Numbered from the stretch's first letter, positions 1 through 5,199 are shown. The stretch is 6,073 nucleotides of DNA from an uncultured bacterium (GCA_947649215.1 CANSQW010000087.1:1-6073), one strand, 5' to 3'. Program-made: numbers and translations. The notes: a model not told the origin generated them from the letters alone.

Positions 1-696
1 GCGCTCAAGAACCACGGCGGCGTGGCCAAGGCCGACCTGAACGAGGAGAACCTCGAGGCGCTCGAGGCGGGCTTGCCCAACCTCCTGCAGCACGTGGAGA
101 ACATCACGGGCGTGTACCACCTGCCCTGCGTGGTGGCCATCAACGCCTTCCCGACCGACACGCCCGCCGAGTTGGCGCTCGTCGAGGAGAAGTGCCGCGA
201 GCTGGGCGTGAACGTGGCGCTCTCCGAGGTGTGGGCGAAGGGCGGCGAGGGCGGCCTGGCGCTCGCCGACGAGGTCCTGCGCCTGTGCGACGAGGGCGAT
301 GCCGAGGGCCGCAGCGCCGAGACGTTCGCGTTCTCCTACGATGACGAACTGTCCATCGCCGAGAAGATCGAGGCCATCGCCCAGCGCATCTACCGCGCTG
401 ACGGCGTGGTGTTCGAGCCGGCCGCCAAGAAGGAGATTGCGCAGCTCGAGGCGCTCGGCTTCGGCGGCATGCCCGTGTGCATGGCCAAGACGCAGTACTC
501 CTTCAGCGACGACGCTGCCAAGCTCGGCGCGCCGCGCGGCTTCACCATCACGGTGCGCCAGGTGAAGGTGTCGGCCGGCGCCGGCTTCATCGTGGCGCTG
601 ACGGGCTCCATCATGACGATGCCCGGCCTGGGCAAGACGCCTGCCGCCTTCATGATCTATGTCGACGAGAACGGCGTCATCTCGGGGCCGTTCTAG
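1..696 (+). CDS. fhs: Formate-tetrahydrofolate ligase, C-terminal part (5' end outside window)
   Basis: This cytoplasmic enzyme makes 10-formyl-tetrahydrofolate from formate, ATP and tetrahydrofolate, the entry to the methyl branch of one-carbon metabolism. The frame is open from base 1, so the gene is cut by the window edge. The visible 231 codons are roughly the last 40% of a family that is usually about 555 residues. Recognisable family segments are ALKNHGGVAKADLNEENLEA at the start, VVAINAFPTDTPAEL, the GGEGG stretch, QIYRADGV-like RIYRADGVVFEP, GMPVCMAKTQYSFSDDA, and the C-terminal IMTMPGLGKTPAA. The GTG at 22 is an internal valine codon, not a start, because the homology runs through it. 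The gene is followed by its own terminator hairpin. It lies upstream of fchA and folD, which act on the next intermediates, although a small unrelated module separates them. Confidence 0.96.
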   Translation, partial: ALKNHGGVAKADLNEENLEALEAGLPNLLQHVENITGVYHLPCVVAINAFPTDTPAELALVEEKCRELGVNVALSEVWAKGGEGGLALADEVLRLCDEGDAEGRSAETFAFSYDDELSIAEKIEAIAQRIYRADGVVFEPAAKKEIAQLEALGFGGMPVCMAKTQYSFSDDAAKLGAPRGFTITVRQVKVSAGAGFIVALTGSIMTMPGLGKTPAAFMIYVDENGVISGPF

Positions 697-714
697 GCTT
701 GCTGATTTGTGTGG

Positions 715-749
715 AGAAGGGCCCGCAGCATGAGGCTGCGGGCCCTTCT
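715..749 (+). terminator. Terminator hairpin after fhs
   Basis: A perfect 15-bp inverted repeat (AGAAGGGCCCGCAGC at 715-729 and its complement at 735-749) encloses the 5-nt loop ATGAG. It starts 18 nt after the fhs stop. The right arm ends in CCCTTCT but no real T-tract follows, so it is an intrinsic terminator of the weak-tail type common in high-GC actinobacteria. It should insulate fhs from the next unit, whose promoter-like sequence begins three bases later. Confidence 0.85.
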
Positions 750-751
750 GC

Positions 752-760
752 TGCTAGAAT
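752..760 (+). promoter_or_regulatory. Extended -10 promoter candidate for the small ORF
   Basis: TGCTAGAAT reads as an extended -10 element (TGn followed by TAGAAT, 5 of 6 matches to TATAAT). No good -35 is visible 17-18 bp upstream, where the fhs terminator lies; an extended -10 can work without one. Transcription would begin near 766-768 and give a leader of about 55 nt before the start codon at 823. The same TAGAATG string recurs ahead of tsaB at 5200-5206, which suggests it is used in this genome. Confidence 0.5.
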
Positions 761-793
761 GACCGGCGCTGGCAGAGTCCGATGCGGGCGGTG

Positions 794-813
794 CTTCTTC
801 ACTGTGGAAGGAG
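794..813 (+). promoter_or_regulatory. Leader hairpin sequestering the ribosome binding site of the small ORF
   Basis: CUUCUUC (794-800) can pair with GAAGGAG (807-813) through seven consecutive pairs, one of them U-G, around the loop ACUGUG. GU/UG wobbles could add two pairs at the base (793-814 and 792-815). The right arm contains the whole Shine-Dalgarno sequence AAGGAG (808-813), which sits 9 nt before the ATG at 823. Translation should therefore be poor until the helix is opened. Hairpin occlusion of the ribosome site is common in type I toxin mRNAs such as fst. The pairing is seen directly; its effect is inference. Confidence 0.6.
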
Positions 814-822
814 TGGCGCCTC

Positions 823-948
823 ATGTTGAAAGAAGCTCTCATTCGCGTCTTGACGGCACCGCCGAACTGGCTGGTCCTGGTTTTCATGGGGCTCGACCGG
901 TACGAGCGATGGAAGTATAAGCAATCGGATGGAGCGGGAGAGCAATAA
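823..948 (+). CDS. Small hydrophobic peptide, candidate Fst/Ldr-like type I toxin (41 aa)
   Basis: The ORF starts at ATG 823 behind AAGGAG (9-nt spacing) and stops at TAA 946-948. The peptide begins MLKEALIRVLTAPPNWL, continues with a hydrophobic stretch to about residue 24 (LVLVFMGL), then a charged aromatic tail DRYERWKYK and a polar end. This order (Met-x-Lys-Glu, hydrophobic helix, Ala-Pro, membrane segment, then Trp with basic residues) is that of membrane-acting type I toxins of the Fst/Ldr group, usually about 30-35 residues. No homologue was searched. By hand count 68 of 126 bases are G or C (54%), well below the neighbouring genes, with AAA, ATT, TTG, CGA and GGA codons that they seldom use, which suggests foreign origin. 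It has its own promoter-like element, an occluded ribosome site and a converging antisense promoter. A chance ORF or another small membrane protein remains possible. Confidence 0.6.
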   Translation: MLKEALIRVLTAPPNWLVLVFMGLDRYERWKYKQSDGAGEQ

Positions 949-971
949 AAAGCCCGGCGGCAACCGGGCTT
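944..971 (-). terminator. Rho-independent terminator of the antisense RNA (possibly bidirectional)
   Basis: Read on the minus strand, AAGCCCGG (971-964), loop TTGCCG and CCGGGCTT (957-950) form an 8-bp stem followed at once by TTTATT, giving a U-tract of UUUUUAUU. This is the most canonical intrinsic terminator in the window. On the plus strand the same hairpin is followed only by AATCAC, so it terminates well only for minus-strand transcription. It overlaps the TAA of the small ORF. Confidence 0.75.
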
Positions 972-1029
972 AATCACTAGCACCGCGCCGCCCGTACGCA
1001 GGTTGACGACCTACGGGCTTTGCCAGTGC
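945..1029 (-). ncRNA. Candidate antisense antitoxin RNA, about 85 nt
   Basis: A minus-strand promoter at 1036-1064 points to a start near 1029-1031, and the minus-strand terminator at 944-971 gives a 3' end near 945. The predicted RNA has a 5' hairpin (GCCCGU...ACGGGC, 1018-990), a single-stranded middle and the terminator hairpin. No ORF with a ribosome site is visible in it. It is complementary to the 3' untranslated region of the small-peptide mRNA if that mRNA reads through to 1018-1021. It could therefore act as an antitoxin in the way RNA II does for fst or RatA for txpA. Promoter, length and terminator are all read from sequence; expression and function are inference. Confidence 0.55.
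990..1021 (+). terminator. Plus-strand hairpin, likely 3' end of the small-peptide mRNA
   Basis: GCCCGT (990-995) pairs with ACGGGC (1013-1018), and AGGT (1000-1003) with ACCT (1009-1012), leaving a 4-nt bulge ACGC (996-999) and the loop TGACG. TTT follows at 1019-1021. It would end the plus-strand transcript about 70 nt after the peptide stop, so that transcript would overlap almost the whole antisense RNA. The loop with its flank contains UUGA, which fits the YUNR U-turn pattern used as a fast-pairing site in several antisense RNA systems. Termination here would be modest because the T-run is short. Confidence 0.5.
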
Positions 1030-1035
1030 ACTTGC

Positions 1036-1064
1036 ATTATAGCCGCTTCGCGCCCGAAGGGCAA
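1036..1064 (-). promoter_or_regulatory. Strong sigma-70-type minus-strand promoter
   Basis: On the minus strand TTGCCC (plus 1064-1059, 4 of 6 to TTGACA) is separated by exactly 17 bp from a perfect TATAAT (plus 1041-1036). It is the best consensus promoter I found in the window, in a GC-rich background where TATAAT is rare by chance. It points away from fchA and toward the small ORF, with a start expected near 1029-1031. An 8-bp palindrome AGTGCACT (1025-1032) covers that start. There is no minus-strand gene for it to serve other than the short antisense RNA. Confidence 0.7.
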
Positions 1065-1093
1065 CGAGGGCGGAGGACTGGAAGGAGACGCAC

Positions 1094-1711
1094 ATGGTGG
1101 ACACGGGGTTTCTGGATGCGCTGGCTTCCAAGGAGCCGACGCCGGGCGGCGGCGGGGCGGCGGCCTACGCGGGCGCGCTGGCGGCGGCGCTGTCCTCGAT
1201 GGTGGGCAGCCTCACCGTGGGGAAGAAGCGCTACGCCGAGGTAGAGGGCCAGATGCGGGCCGAGCTGCGCGAGCTGGACGTGACGCGCGCGCGACTGGTG
1301 GCGCTCATCGACGCCGACGCCGCGGCCTTCGCGCCGCTGGCCGCTGCCTACGGCCTGCCGCGCGAGACTCCCGAGGAGCAGGCCGCCAAGGAGGAGGCGC
1401 TCCAGGCGGCGCTCGTGGAGGCATGCGAGGTGCCGCTGGAGATCATGCGCCAGTGCCTGCTGGTGGTGGAGTCGTGCGACTTCATGGCGCGCCATGGCAG
1501 CGCGCTGGCCGTGTCTGACGCGGGTGCGTCGGCCGTGCTGGCCAAGGCGGCGCTCCAGGCGGCCAGCCTGAACGTGGTGATCAACGTGGGCTCGATGGCC
1601 GACGCCGAGCGCGCGGCCCGTTACGCCGACGAGGCCGACATGCTGCTGGACGCCGGCTGCGCCCAGGCTGATGCCGTGTTCGCGTACGTGATGGAGCGCC
1701 TGCGCGGCTAG
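1094..1711 (+). CDS. fchA: Methenyltetrahydrofolate cyclohydrolase (FchA / formiminotransferase-cyclodeaminase C-terminal family)
   Basis: The protein has 205 residues, the usual size for a stand-alone cyclodeaminase-family protein. ATG 1094 is preceded by AAGGAG at 1082-1087 with a 6-nt gap, so the start is secure. Visible family features are PTPGGGGAAA (residues 15-24), LTVGKKRY (40-47), DADAAAF (73-79), and SDAGASAV followed by KAALQAASLNVVINV (141-165). The fold is all-helical and cytoplasmic. Members convert 5,10-methenyl-THF to 10-formyl-THF (reversible), or deaminate formimino-THF. No histidine-degradation gene is visible here, whereas fhs and folD flank it, so the cyclohydrolase role in the one-carbon pathway is the better call. 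It is probably the main cyclohydrolase, because the neighbouring FolD lacks the residues for that step. A plus-strand promoter is not obvious; the gene starts just beyond the divergent minus-strand promoter. Confidence 0.9.
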   Translation: MVDTGFLDALASKEPTPGGGGAAAYAGALAAALSSMVGSLTVGKKRYAEVEGQMRAELRELDVTRARLVALIDADAAAFAPLAAAYGLPRETPEEQAAKEEALQAALVEACEVPLEIMRQCLLVVESCDFMARHGSALAVSDAGASAVLAKAALQAASLNVVINVGSMADAERAARYADEADMLLDAGCAQADAVFAYVMERLRG

Positions 1712-1714
1712 GTG

Positions 1715-1742
1715 CGGGGCGCCCCGCCGGCGCCGCGCCCCG
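1715..1742 (+). terminator. GC-rich hairpin after fchA, possible terminator or attenuator
   Basis: CGGGGCGC (1715-1722) pairs with GCGCCCCG (1735-1742) around a 12-nt loop, starting four bases after the fchA stop. An alternative fold is the perfect 14-nt palindrome at 1714-1727. No T-tract follows, so termination, if any, would be weak or factor-assisted, and fchA and folD may still be cotranscribed. Confidence 0.4.
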
Positions 1743-1778
1743 GCCGGGAGGGGGGCGTTCCAGCATCTTGCGGGCTGG

Positions 1779-1930
1779 CTGCAATTTCGCACGGTTTTGC
1801 ACCGGCGCTTCAGCGTTGCGCGGGTGCCCGGCGGCCTGAGTCCGGCATACTGCCTGAAAAAAGCCCGGGCTAACTTTTCCGGAGCCCTGGGTGGGAGCAT
1901 GGCGGAGTGCAGAACCGTGCGAATTTGCAA
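1779..1930 (+). repeat. Inverted repeat pair framing the folD leader (structured RNA or operator pair)
   Basis: The 22-nt arm at 1779-1800 matches the reverse complement of 1909-1930 at 19 of 22 positions, including an unbroken 11-nt core TTCGCACGGTT. The arms are separated by 108 nt and end about 43 nt before the folD start. As RNA they would form a long closing helix. Smaller pairings lie inside, for example GCCCGG (1826-1831) with CCGGGC (1865-1870), and an A6-palindrome-T4 element (1857-1878) resembling a weak bidirectional terminator. Possible readings are a cis-regulatory RNA for folD, two sites for a DNA-binding regulator, or a MITE-like remnant, though no target duplication is visible. 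I do not recognise a known riboswitch in it. Confidence 0.5.
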
Positions 1931-1973
1931 AACGACGCCGGATTTCGAAGGAACTGAGAGGAAGGGAGGCGCC

Positions 1974-2834
1974 ATGGCGCGCATCTTGGCGGGCAAGGAC
2001 GTAGTGGAGGCCCTGCGCGAGGATATGACGGGGCGCGTGGAGGCGCTGGGCGAGCGCGGCGTCACGCCGTGCCTGGCCATCGTGCGGGTGGGTGAGCGGC
2101 CCGATGACGTGTCCTACGAGCGCACGGCCGTGCGCCGCGCCGAGGGGCTGGGGGTGGCGGTGCGTCGCTTCGAACTGCCGGCCGACGCCACGCAGGCGCA
2201 GCTCGAGGCCGTCATCGACGAGGTGAACGCCGACGCGTCCATTCACGGCTGCCTGCTGTTCCGCCCGCTGCCGTCGCAGATGGACGAGCGTGCCGTGTGC
2301 GACCGGCTCGATGCCGCCAAGGACGTCGACGGCATCTCGTCGGCGTCGCTCGCGGGCGTGTTCGCCGACACGGGCGAGGGCTTTCCGCCGGCCACGGCGC
2401 AGGCCTGCCTGGAGATGCTCGACTTCCATGGCGTTCCGGTGGCGGGACGGCATGCGGTGGTGGTGGGGCGCAGCCTGGTGATCGGGCGGCCGGTGGCGAT
2501 GATGCTGCTGGCGCGCGACGCCACGGTGACGCTGTGCCACTCGCGCACCGCGGCCCTGGCCGAGCACGTGCGCGCGGCGGACATCGTGGTGTGCGCGACG
2601 GGGCGCGCCCGCTCCTTCGGGCCGGAGTGCTTCCGCGCCGGGCAGGTGGTGCTCGACGTGGGCATCAACTTCGACGAGGAAGGCGCGCTCTGCGGGGATG
2701 TGGACTTCGCCGCGGTGGAGCCCGTGCTCGGTGATGACGGCGCCATCACCCCCGTCCCCGGCGGGCTCGGCAGCGTCACCACCAGCACGACGATGGCCCA
2801 CGTCGTGGCTGCCGCCGAGGCGGCCGCGCGCTAG
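1974..2834 (+). CDS. folD: FolD-family methylenetetrahydrofolate dehydrogenase, probably without cyclohydrolase activity
   Basis: The protein has 286 residues, normal FolD length. ATG 1974 follows GAAGGGAGG (1961-1969); an earlier TTG in frame at 1797 is rejected because the family homology starts at MARILAGKDV. Conserved parts are KDVDG (116-120), the nucleotide-binding VVVGRSLVIGRP (163-173), LCHSRT (187-192), ADIVVCATG (202-210), VVLDVGIN (225-232), GDVDF (241-245) and ITPVPGGLGSVT (258-269). The enzyme oxidises 5,10-methylene-THF to methenyl-THF with NAD(P), or runs in reverse. The catalytic region is unusual. In YERTAVRRAEGLGV (48-61) the position of the cyclohydrolase lysine (Tyr plus 4, Lys54 in E. 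coli) is Ala52. In GCLLFRPLP (92-100) the glutamine of the usual LVQLPLP is Phe96. The active-site aspartate is kept (Asp119). This suggests a dehydrogenase paired with the separate cyclohydrolase FchA. Confidence 0.93.
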   Translation: MARILAGKDVVEALREDMTGRVEALGERGVTPCLAIVRVGERPDDVSYERTAVRRAEGLGVAVRRFELPADATQAQLEAVIDEVNADASIHGCLLFRPLPSQMDERAVCDRLDAAKDVDGISSASLAGVFADTGEGFPPATAQACLEMLDFHGVPVAGRHAVVVGRSLVIGRPVAMMLLARDATVTLCHSRTAALAEHVRAADIVVCATGRARSFGPECFRAGQVVLDVGINFDEEGALCGDVDFAAVEPVLGDDGAITPVPGGLGSVTTSTTMAHVVAAAEAAAR

Positions 2835-2864
2835 GCGGCGAGCCGATCGGAAGGCGAGGGGATC

Positions 2865-4511
2865 ATGCACGACCTGAACAAGACCATGTTCTACAAGACC
2901 TCGTTCGACGTCCGCTCGGTGGACGAGGCGGGGGATGCGCTCTGGGACCTCATCTGCAGCCTCAAGCGGTGGGCGACCCGCAAGTACTCGGGGCTGCCGA
3001 GGGAGGCGGCCTTCTGGAGCGCCTTCAAGAAGACCCACCGGGAGGAAAGCGGCGGCGTCCGCTTCCGTTCCGAGCTGTGCCTTGAGGACGAGGGGGCGAG
3101 CCACTGGGCGCTTGAGATCGAGGAGGTCTGCGAGGAGCCAGGCATGGCCCCGCGTTCTTGGACGACCGAGGTGTCGTTCGCCTGGGAGGAGAAGCGGGCG
3201 GGGCGCGTCGCCATCGCGCTTTCGTATGGCGACCGGCCGGGCTTCCTCGGGCCTTGCCAGCCGCAGCCCAGCTGCTCGACTCCCGGTTTCATCCGGACGA
3301 TCCTCGGCAACGAGCGCCTGTCGTGCACGGCGTCGGGCAGGCCGGTCTCCCTGGAGCCCGTCGAGCTGCGCGTCGGCGAGTTCAGATCGTTCTGGGAGCT
3401 TGTTGCCGACGGGCGGCGCGAGGTGCCCGTCGTCTACGTGAGCCCAGGGCTCGAAGAGGGTCGCGAGGCGGCGTTCCTCGCCGTCGACCCGGGGCTTGTC
3501 GCCGAGTCCCTCGGCCCGTCCGCCTTCGTGTTCTACGCCCGCGACGAGGCGTTCTCCCAGGAGATGCGCGAGTGCATTCCGGATCTCGCGTTCCGGTGCG
3601 ACGGCGGGGCGGTGCGCGTCTACGCTGCCCGGCCGAGGATGGAGGACAGCCGCGACCAGGGGCGCCACCGCTTCTTTCTCCCGCGCGCCATCGAGGAGAT
3701 GGGCGAGGCGGCGTTCGTCGGCATGCTTCGGCGGGCCCTCGCCCAGGACGTGCACTTCTACGAGGACATGATGCGGACGGATGCGGTGAGGCGCAGGAGG
3801 GATCGCCTCATCTTCGAGAAGCAGGTGAAGAACCGGTCGCTGTCGGACGCCTTCGAGCTCATCGAGAAGGCGGAGGGCGACCGCGTCACGGCCGAGGCGC
3901 TCATGGAGGATCTCAGCCACGAGAAGGAGCAGCTCGAGAGGAAGTGCGACGACCTCAGGGCCGACCTGTACCTGGCCAACGCGAAGGCCGAGGCGCTCGC
4001 GAGCCAGATGGGCCGGTCGTCTTGCAGCGCGCCGGGAGTCGGCGGGCTGGCTCGCTGGCCGCTCTCCTATGCCGAGGTGGCCGCGCTGTTCCGCGAGCAC
4101 CATGGCGAGCGCATCGACTTCACCGAGCGGGCGTATCGGTCGCTCGACGAGTGCGTCACCGAGGTCGACCTCGTCTGGAACGCCTTGCACGACCTCTGCG
4201 AGATCGCGCACCCCCTCTACGCCTCCGGGGAGTCGGGGGATGTTGCCGGGGAGTTCAGCTCCCGGTCGGGCTTCACGCTGAAGCGCGGGGTGGGGATGAT
4301 GACGCGGAAGGACGGCAAGCTCATGGAGCAGTACGTGGACGTCTACCAGGGGCGCGAGATCAAGGTGGAGACCCATCTTGCGAAGGGAAACGACGACTCG
4401 AGCGGCCGCAGCCTGCGCCTCTACTTCGGCTACGATCGGGAAAGCGGGCGGATCGTCGTGTCGTCTGTCGGGAAGCACCTGGACAGCCATATCACGAAGT
4501 CGATGAGGTAG
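2865..4511 (+). CDS. Unrecognised 548-aa multidomain protein with coiled coil and RelE-like C-terminus; candidate defence effector
   Basis: I cannot name this protein. ATG 2865 is preceded by GGAAGG (2849-2854) and GAGGGG (2856-2861), 30 nt after the folD stop. Residues 1-295 look like a mixed alpha/beta globular region, with RSWTTEVSF (97-105), a REVPVVYVSP strand (185-194) and GGAVRVYAARPR (247-258). Residues about 300-383 are highly charged helix, probably coiled coil (RRRRDRLIFEKQ, then SHEKEQLERKCDDLRADL). A Ser/Gly/Pro linker follows at 384-396, and a helical segment at 400-450. The C-terminus (about 486-548) alternates strands ending LRLYFGYD, RIVVSSVGKHLD and a basic tail, somewhat like the closing strands of RelE/HigB-type ribonucleases. 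No signal peptide or membrane segment is seen. Its G+C content looks lower and its codon use (AGG, CTT, GTT) differs from the flanking housekeeping genes, so it may be acquired cargo. The defence role is inference. Confidence 0.72.
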   Translation: MHDLNKTMFYKTSFDVRSVDEAGDALWDLICSLKRWATRKYSGLPREAAFWSAFKKTHREESGGVRFRSELCLEDEGASHWALEIEEVCEEPGMAPRSWTTEVSFAWEEKRAGRVAIALSYGDRPGFLGPCQPQPSCSTPGFIRTILGNERLSCTASGRPVSLEPVELRVGEFRSFWELVADGRREVPVVYVSPGLEEGREAAFLAVDPGLVAESLGPSAFVFYARDEAFSQEMRECIPDLAFRCDGGAVRVYAARPRMEDSRDQGRHRFFLPRAIEEMGEAAFVGMLRRALAQDVHFYEDMMRTDAVRRRRDRLIFEKQVKNRSLSDAFELIEKAEGDRVTAEALMEDLSHEKEQLERKCDDLRADLYLANAKAEALASQMGRSSCSAPGVGGLARWPLSYAEVAALFREHHGERIDFTERAYRSLDECVTEVDLVWNALHDLCEIAHPLYASGESGDVAGEFSSRSGFTLKRGVGMMTRKDGKLMEQYVDVYQGREIKVETHLAKGNDDSSGRSLRLYFGYDRESGRIVVSSVGKHLDSHITKSMR

Positions 4512-4521
4512 GCGAGCGTCG

Positions 4522-4547
4522 CGGGCCGTCTCGGCCGCGGCGGCCCG
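4522..4547 (+). terminator. Hairpin after the 548-aa gene, possible terminator
   Basis: CGGGCCG (4522-4528) pairs with CGGCCCG (4541-4547) around a 12-nt loop, 11 bases after the stop codon. CGGCTTTCG follows, a poor T-tract. It probably separates the unknown gene from tsaE, for which a separate promoter-like element is present. A second GC-rich repeat (CCGG-GCG-CCGG, 4607-4617) lies closer to tsaE. Confidence 0.4.
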
Positions 4548-4623
4548 GCGGCTTTCGCGGGGGCGGCCGGGCGCGGAAAAGCGGAGAGTCGGTGGGGTTT
4601 CGGGCGCCGGGCGCCGGTTGGCG

Positions 4624-4629
4624 TACCAT
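4624..4629 (+). promoter_or_regulatory. -10-like element placing a leaderless start at tsaE
   Basis: TACCAT (4 of 6 to TATAAT) ends 6 bases before the tsaE ATG at 4636. No Shine-Dalgarno sequence is visible before that ATG. A start at or next to the A of the ATG would give a leaderless mRNA, a common arrangement in actinobacteria. No clear -35 is seen, so this is tentative. Confidence 0.3.
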
Positions 4630-4635
4630 GATCCC

Positions 4636-5142
4636 ATGGCTAACGGACTTACCTACCTGCGCAACACCACCACGCCCGAGGCGACCAAGCAGCTCGCCTC
4701 CACGCTGGCCCCCTACCTGCGGGCGGGGGACGTGGTGGTGCTCAACGGCGACCTGGGCGCCGGCAAGACCCAGTTCGTGCAGGGGGTGGCGGCGGCCCTC
4801 GGCGTGCGCGCCGCGGTGACGAGCCCCACCTTCAACATCCTGCTCGAGTACCACGAGGGCACGCTCCCGCTCTACCACTTCGACCTGTACCGCCTGGACG
4901 AGTCGTCCCAGCTGGAGGACATCGACTACTTCGGCGTCATCGACGGGGATGGCGTGTCGTTCGTGGAATGGGCCGAGAAGTTCCCGGACGATCTGCCCTA
5001 CGACTACCTGGAGATCACCATCACCGCCGATGCGCGCGGGACGCGCCGCGTCGTCGTGCACTCCTACGGCTCGCGCTCGCGCCAGCTGCTGTGCGTGTGG
5101 GCCAACGACTCGAAGGCGCGGCTGGGCAAGACCCAGCTCTGA
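4636..5142 (+). CDS. tsaE: tRNA threonylcarbamoyladenosine biosynthesis ATPase TsaE
   Basis: TsaE is a small cytoplasmic P-loop ATPase that works with TsaB and TsaD to make the t6A37 modification of ANN-decoding tRNAs. The 168-residue product is of normal family length. The Walker A motif is GDLGAGKT (residues 38-45). Family motifs follow: TSPTF (62-66), HFDLYRL (81-87) and FVEWAEKF (109-116), the last being the usual VEWxE. ATG 4636 is preferred to the in-frame TTG at 4618 because the alignment begins about here and neither has a ribosome site; a leaderless start fits ATG 4636. The C-terminal 40 residues (from about 128) are basic and less typical. tsaB follows after 104 nt, a frequent arrangement for this pathway. 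Confidence 0.95.
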   Translation: MANGLTYLRNTTTPEATKQLASTLAPYLRAGDVVVLNGDLGAGKTQFVQGVAAALGVRAAVTSPTFNILLEYHEGTLPLYHFDLYRLDESSQLEDIDYFGVIDGDGVSFVEWAEKFPDDLPYDYLEITITADARGTRRVVVHSYGSRSRQLLCVWANDSKARLGKTQL

Positions 5143-5199
5143 TGCCTGCGCGCGGCACTCGCCTTCGCCGCGCCTCCCACGCCGCGCACGCCCATGAGG

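Noticed and set aside
1003..1041. Plus-strand promoter for fchA using TTGACG (1003-1008) or TTGCCA (1020-1025) with the CATTAT at 1035-1040
   Set aside because: Spacers would be 26 and 9 bp, both incompatible with sigma-70. The CATTAT is the other strand of the well-spaced minus-strand -10.
1857..1878. Intrinsic terminator at AAAAAAGCCCGGGCTAACTTTT
   Set aside because: The perfect palindrome leaves only a 3-bp stem once a loop is allowed, and the T-run is offset by three bases. It is kept only as part of the structured folD leader.
1779..1930. Tetrahydrofolate riboswitch before folD
   Set aside because: The conserved sequence blocks of known THF riboswitches are not visible, so only an unassigned structured leader is reported.
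1797..1973. Upstream TTG start extending folD by 59 codons
   Set aside because: The extension lies across the inverted-repeat leader, has no family similarity, and the ATG at 1974 has a strong ribosome site and the expected N-terminus.
1037..2080. Minus-strand frame of 347 codons opposite fchA and the folD leader
   Set aside because: His/Arg/Ala-rich shadow of fchA. The strong minus-strand promoter nearby lies at its 3' side and cannot drive it.
4618..4635. TTG start six codons upstream of the tsaE ATG
   Set aside because: It has no ribosome site and would overlap the -10-like element. The family N-terminus fits ATG 4636.
1581..4637. Open minus-strand frame of 1018 codons antisense to folD and the 548-aa gene
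   Set aside because: Long stop-free antisense frames are expected where third positions are mostly G or C. The product is dominated by Arg, Ala, His and Pro with no recognisable domain, no ribosome site is evident, and both plus-strand genes it covers are convincing.
3158..4819. Plus-strand frame of 553 codons overlapping the 548-aa gene and tsaE
   Set aside because: Its product is a low-complexity Arg/Gly/Ala run. It overlaps the Walker A region of tsaE in another frame and has no start signal.
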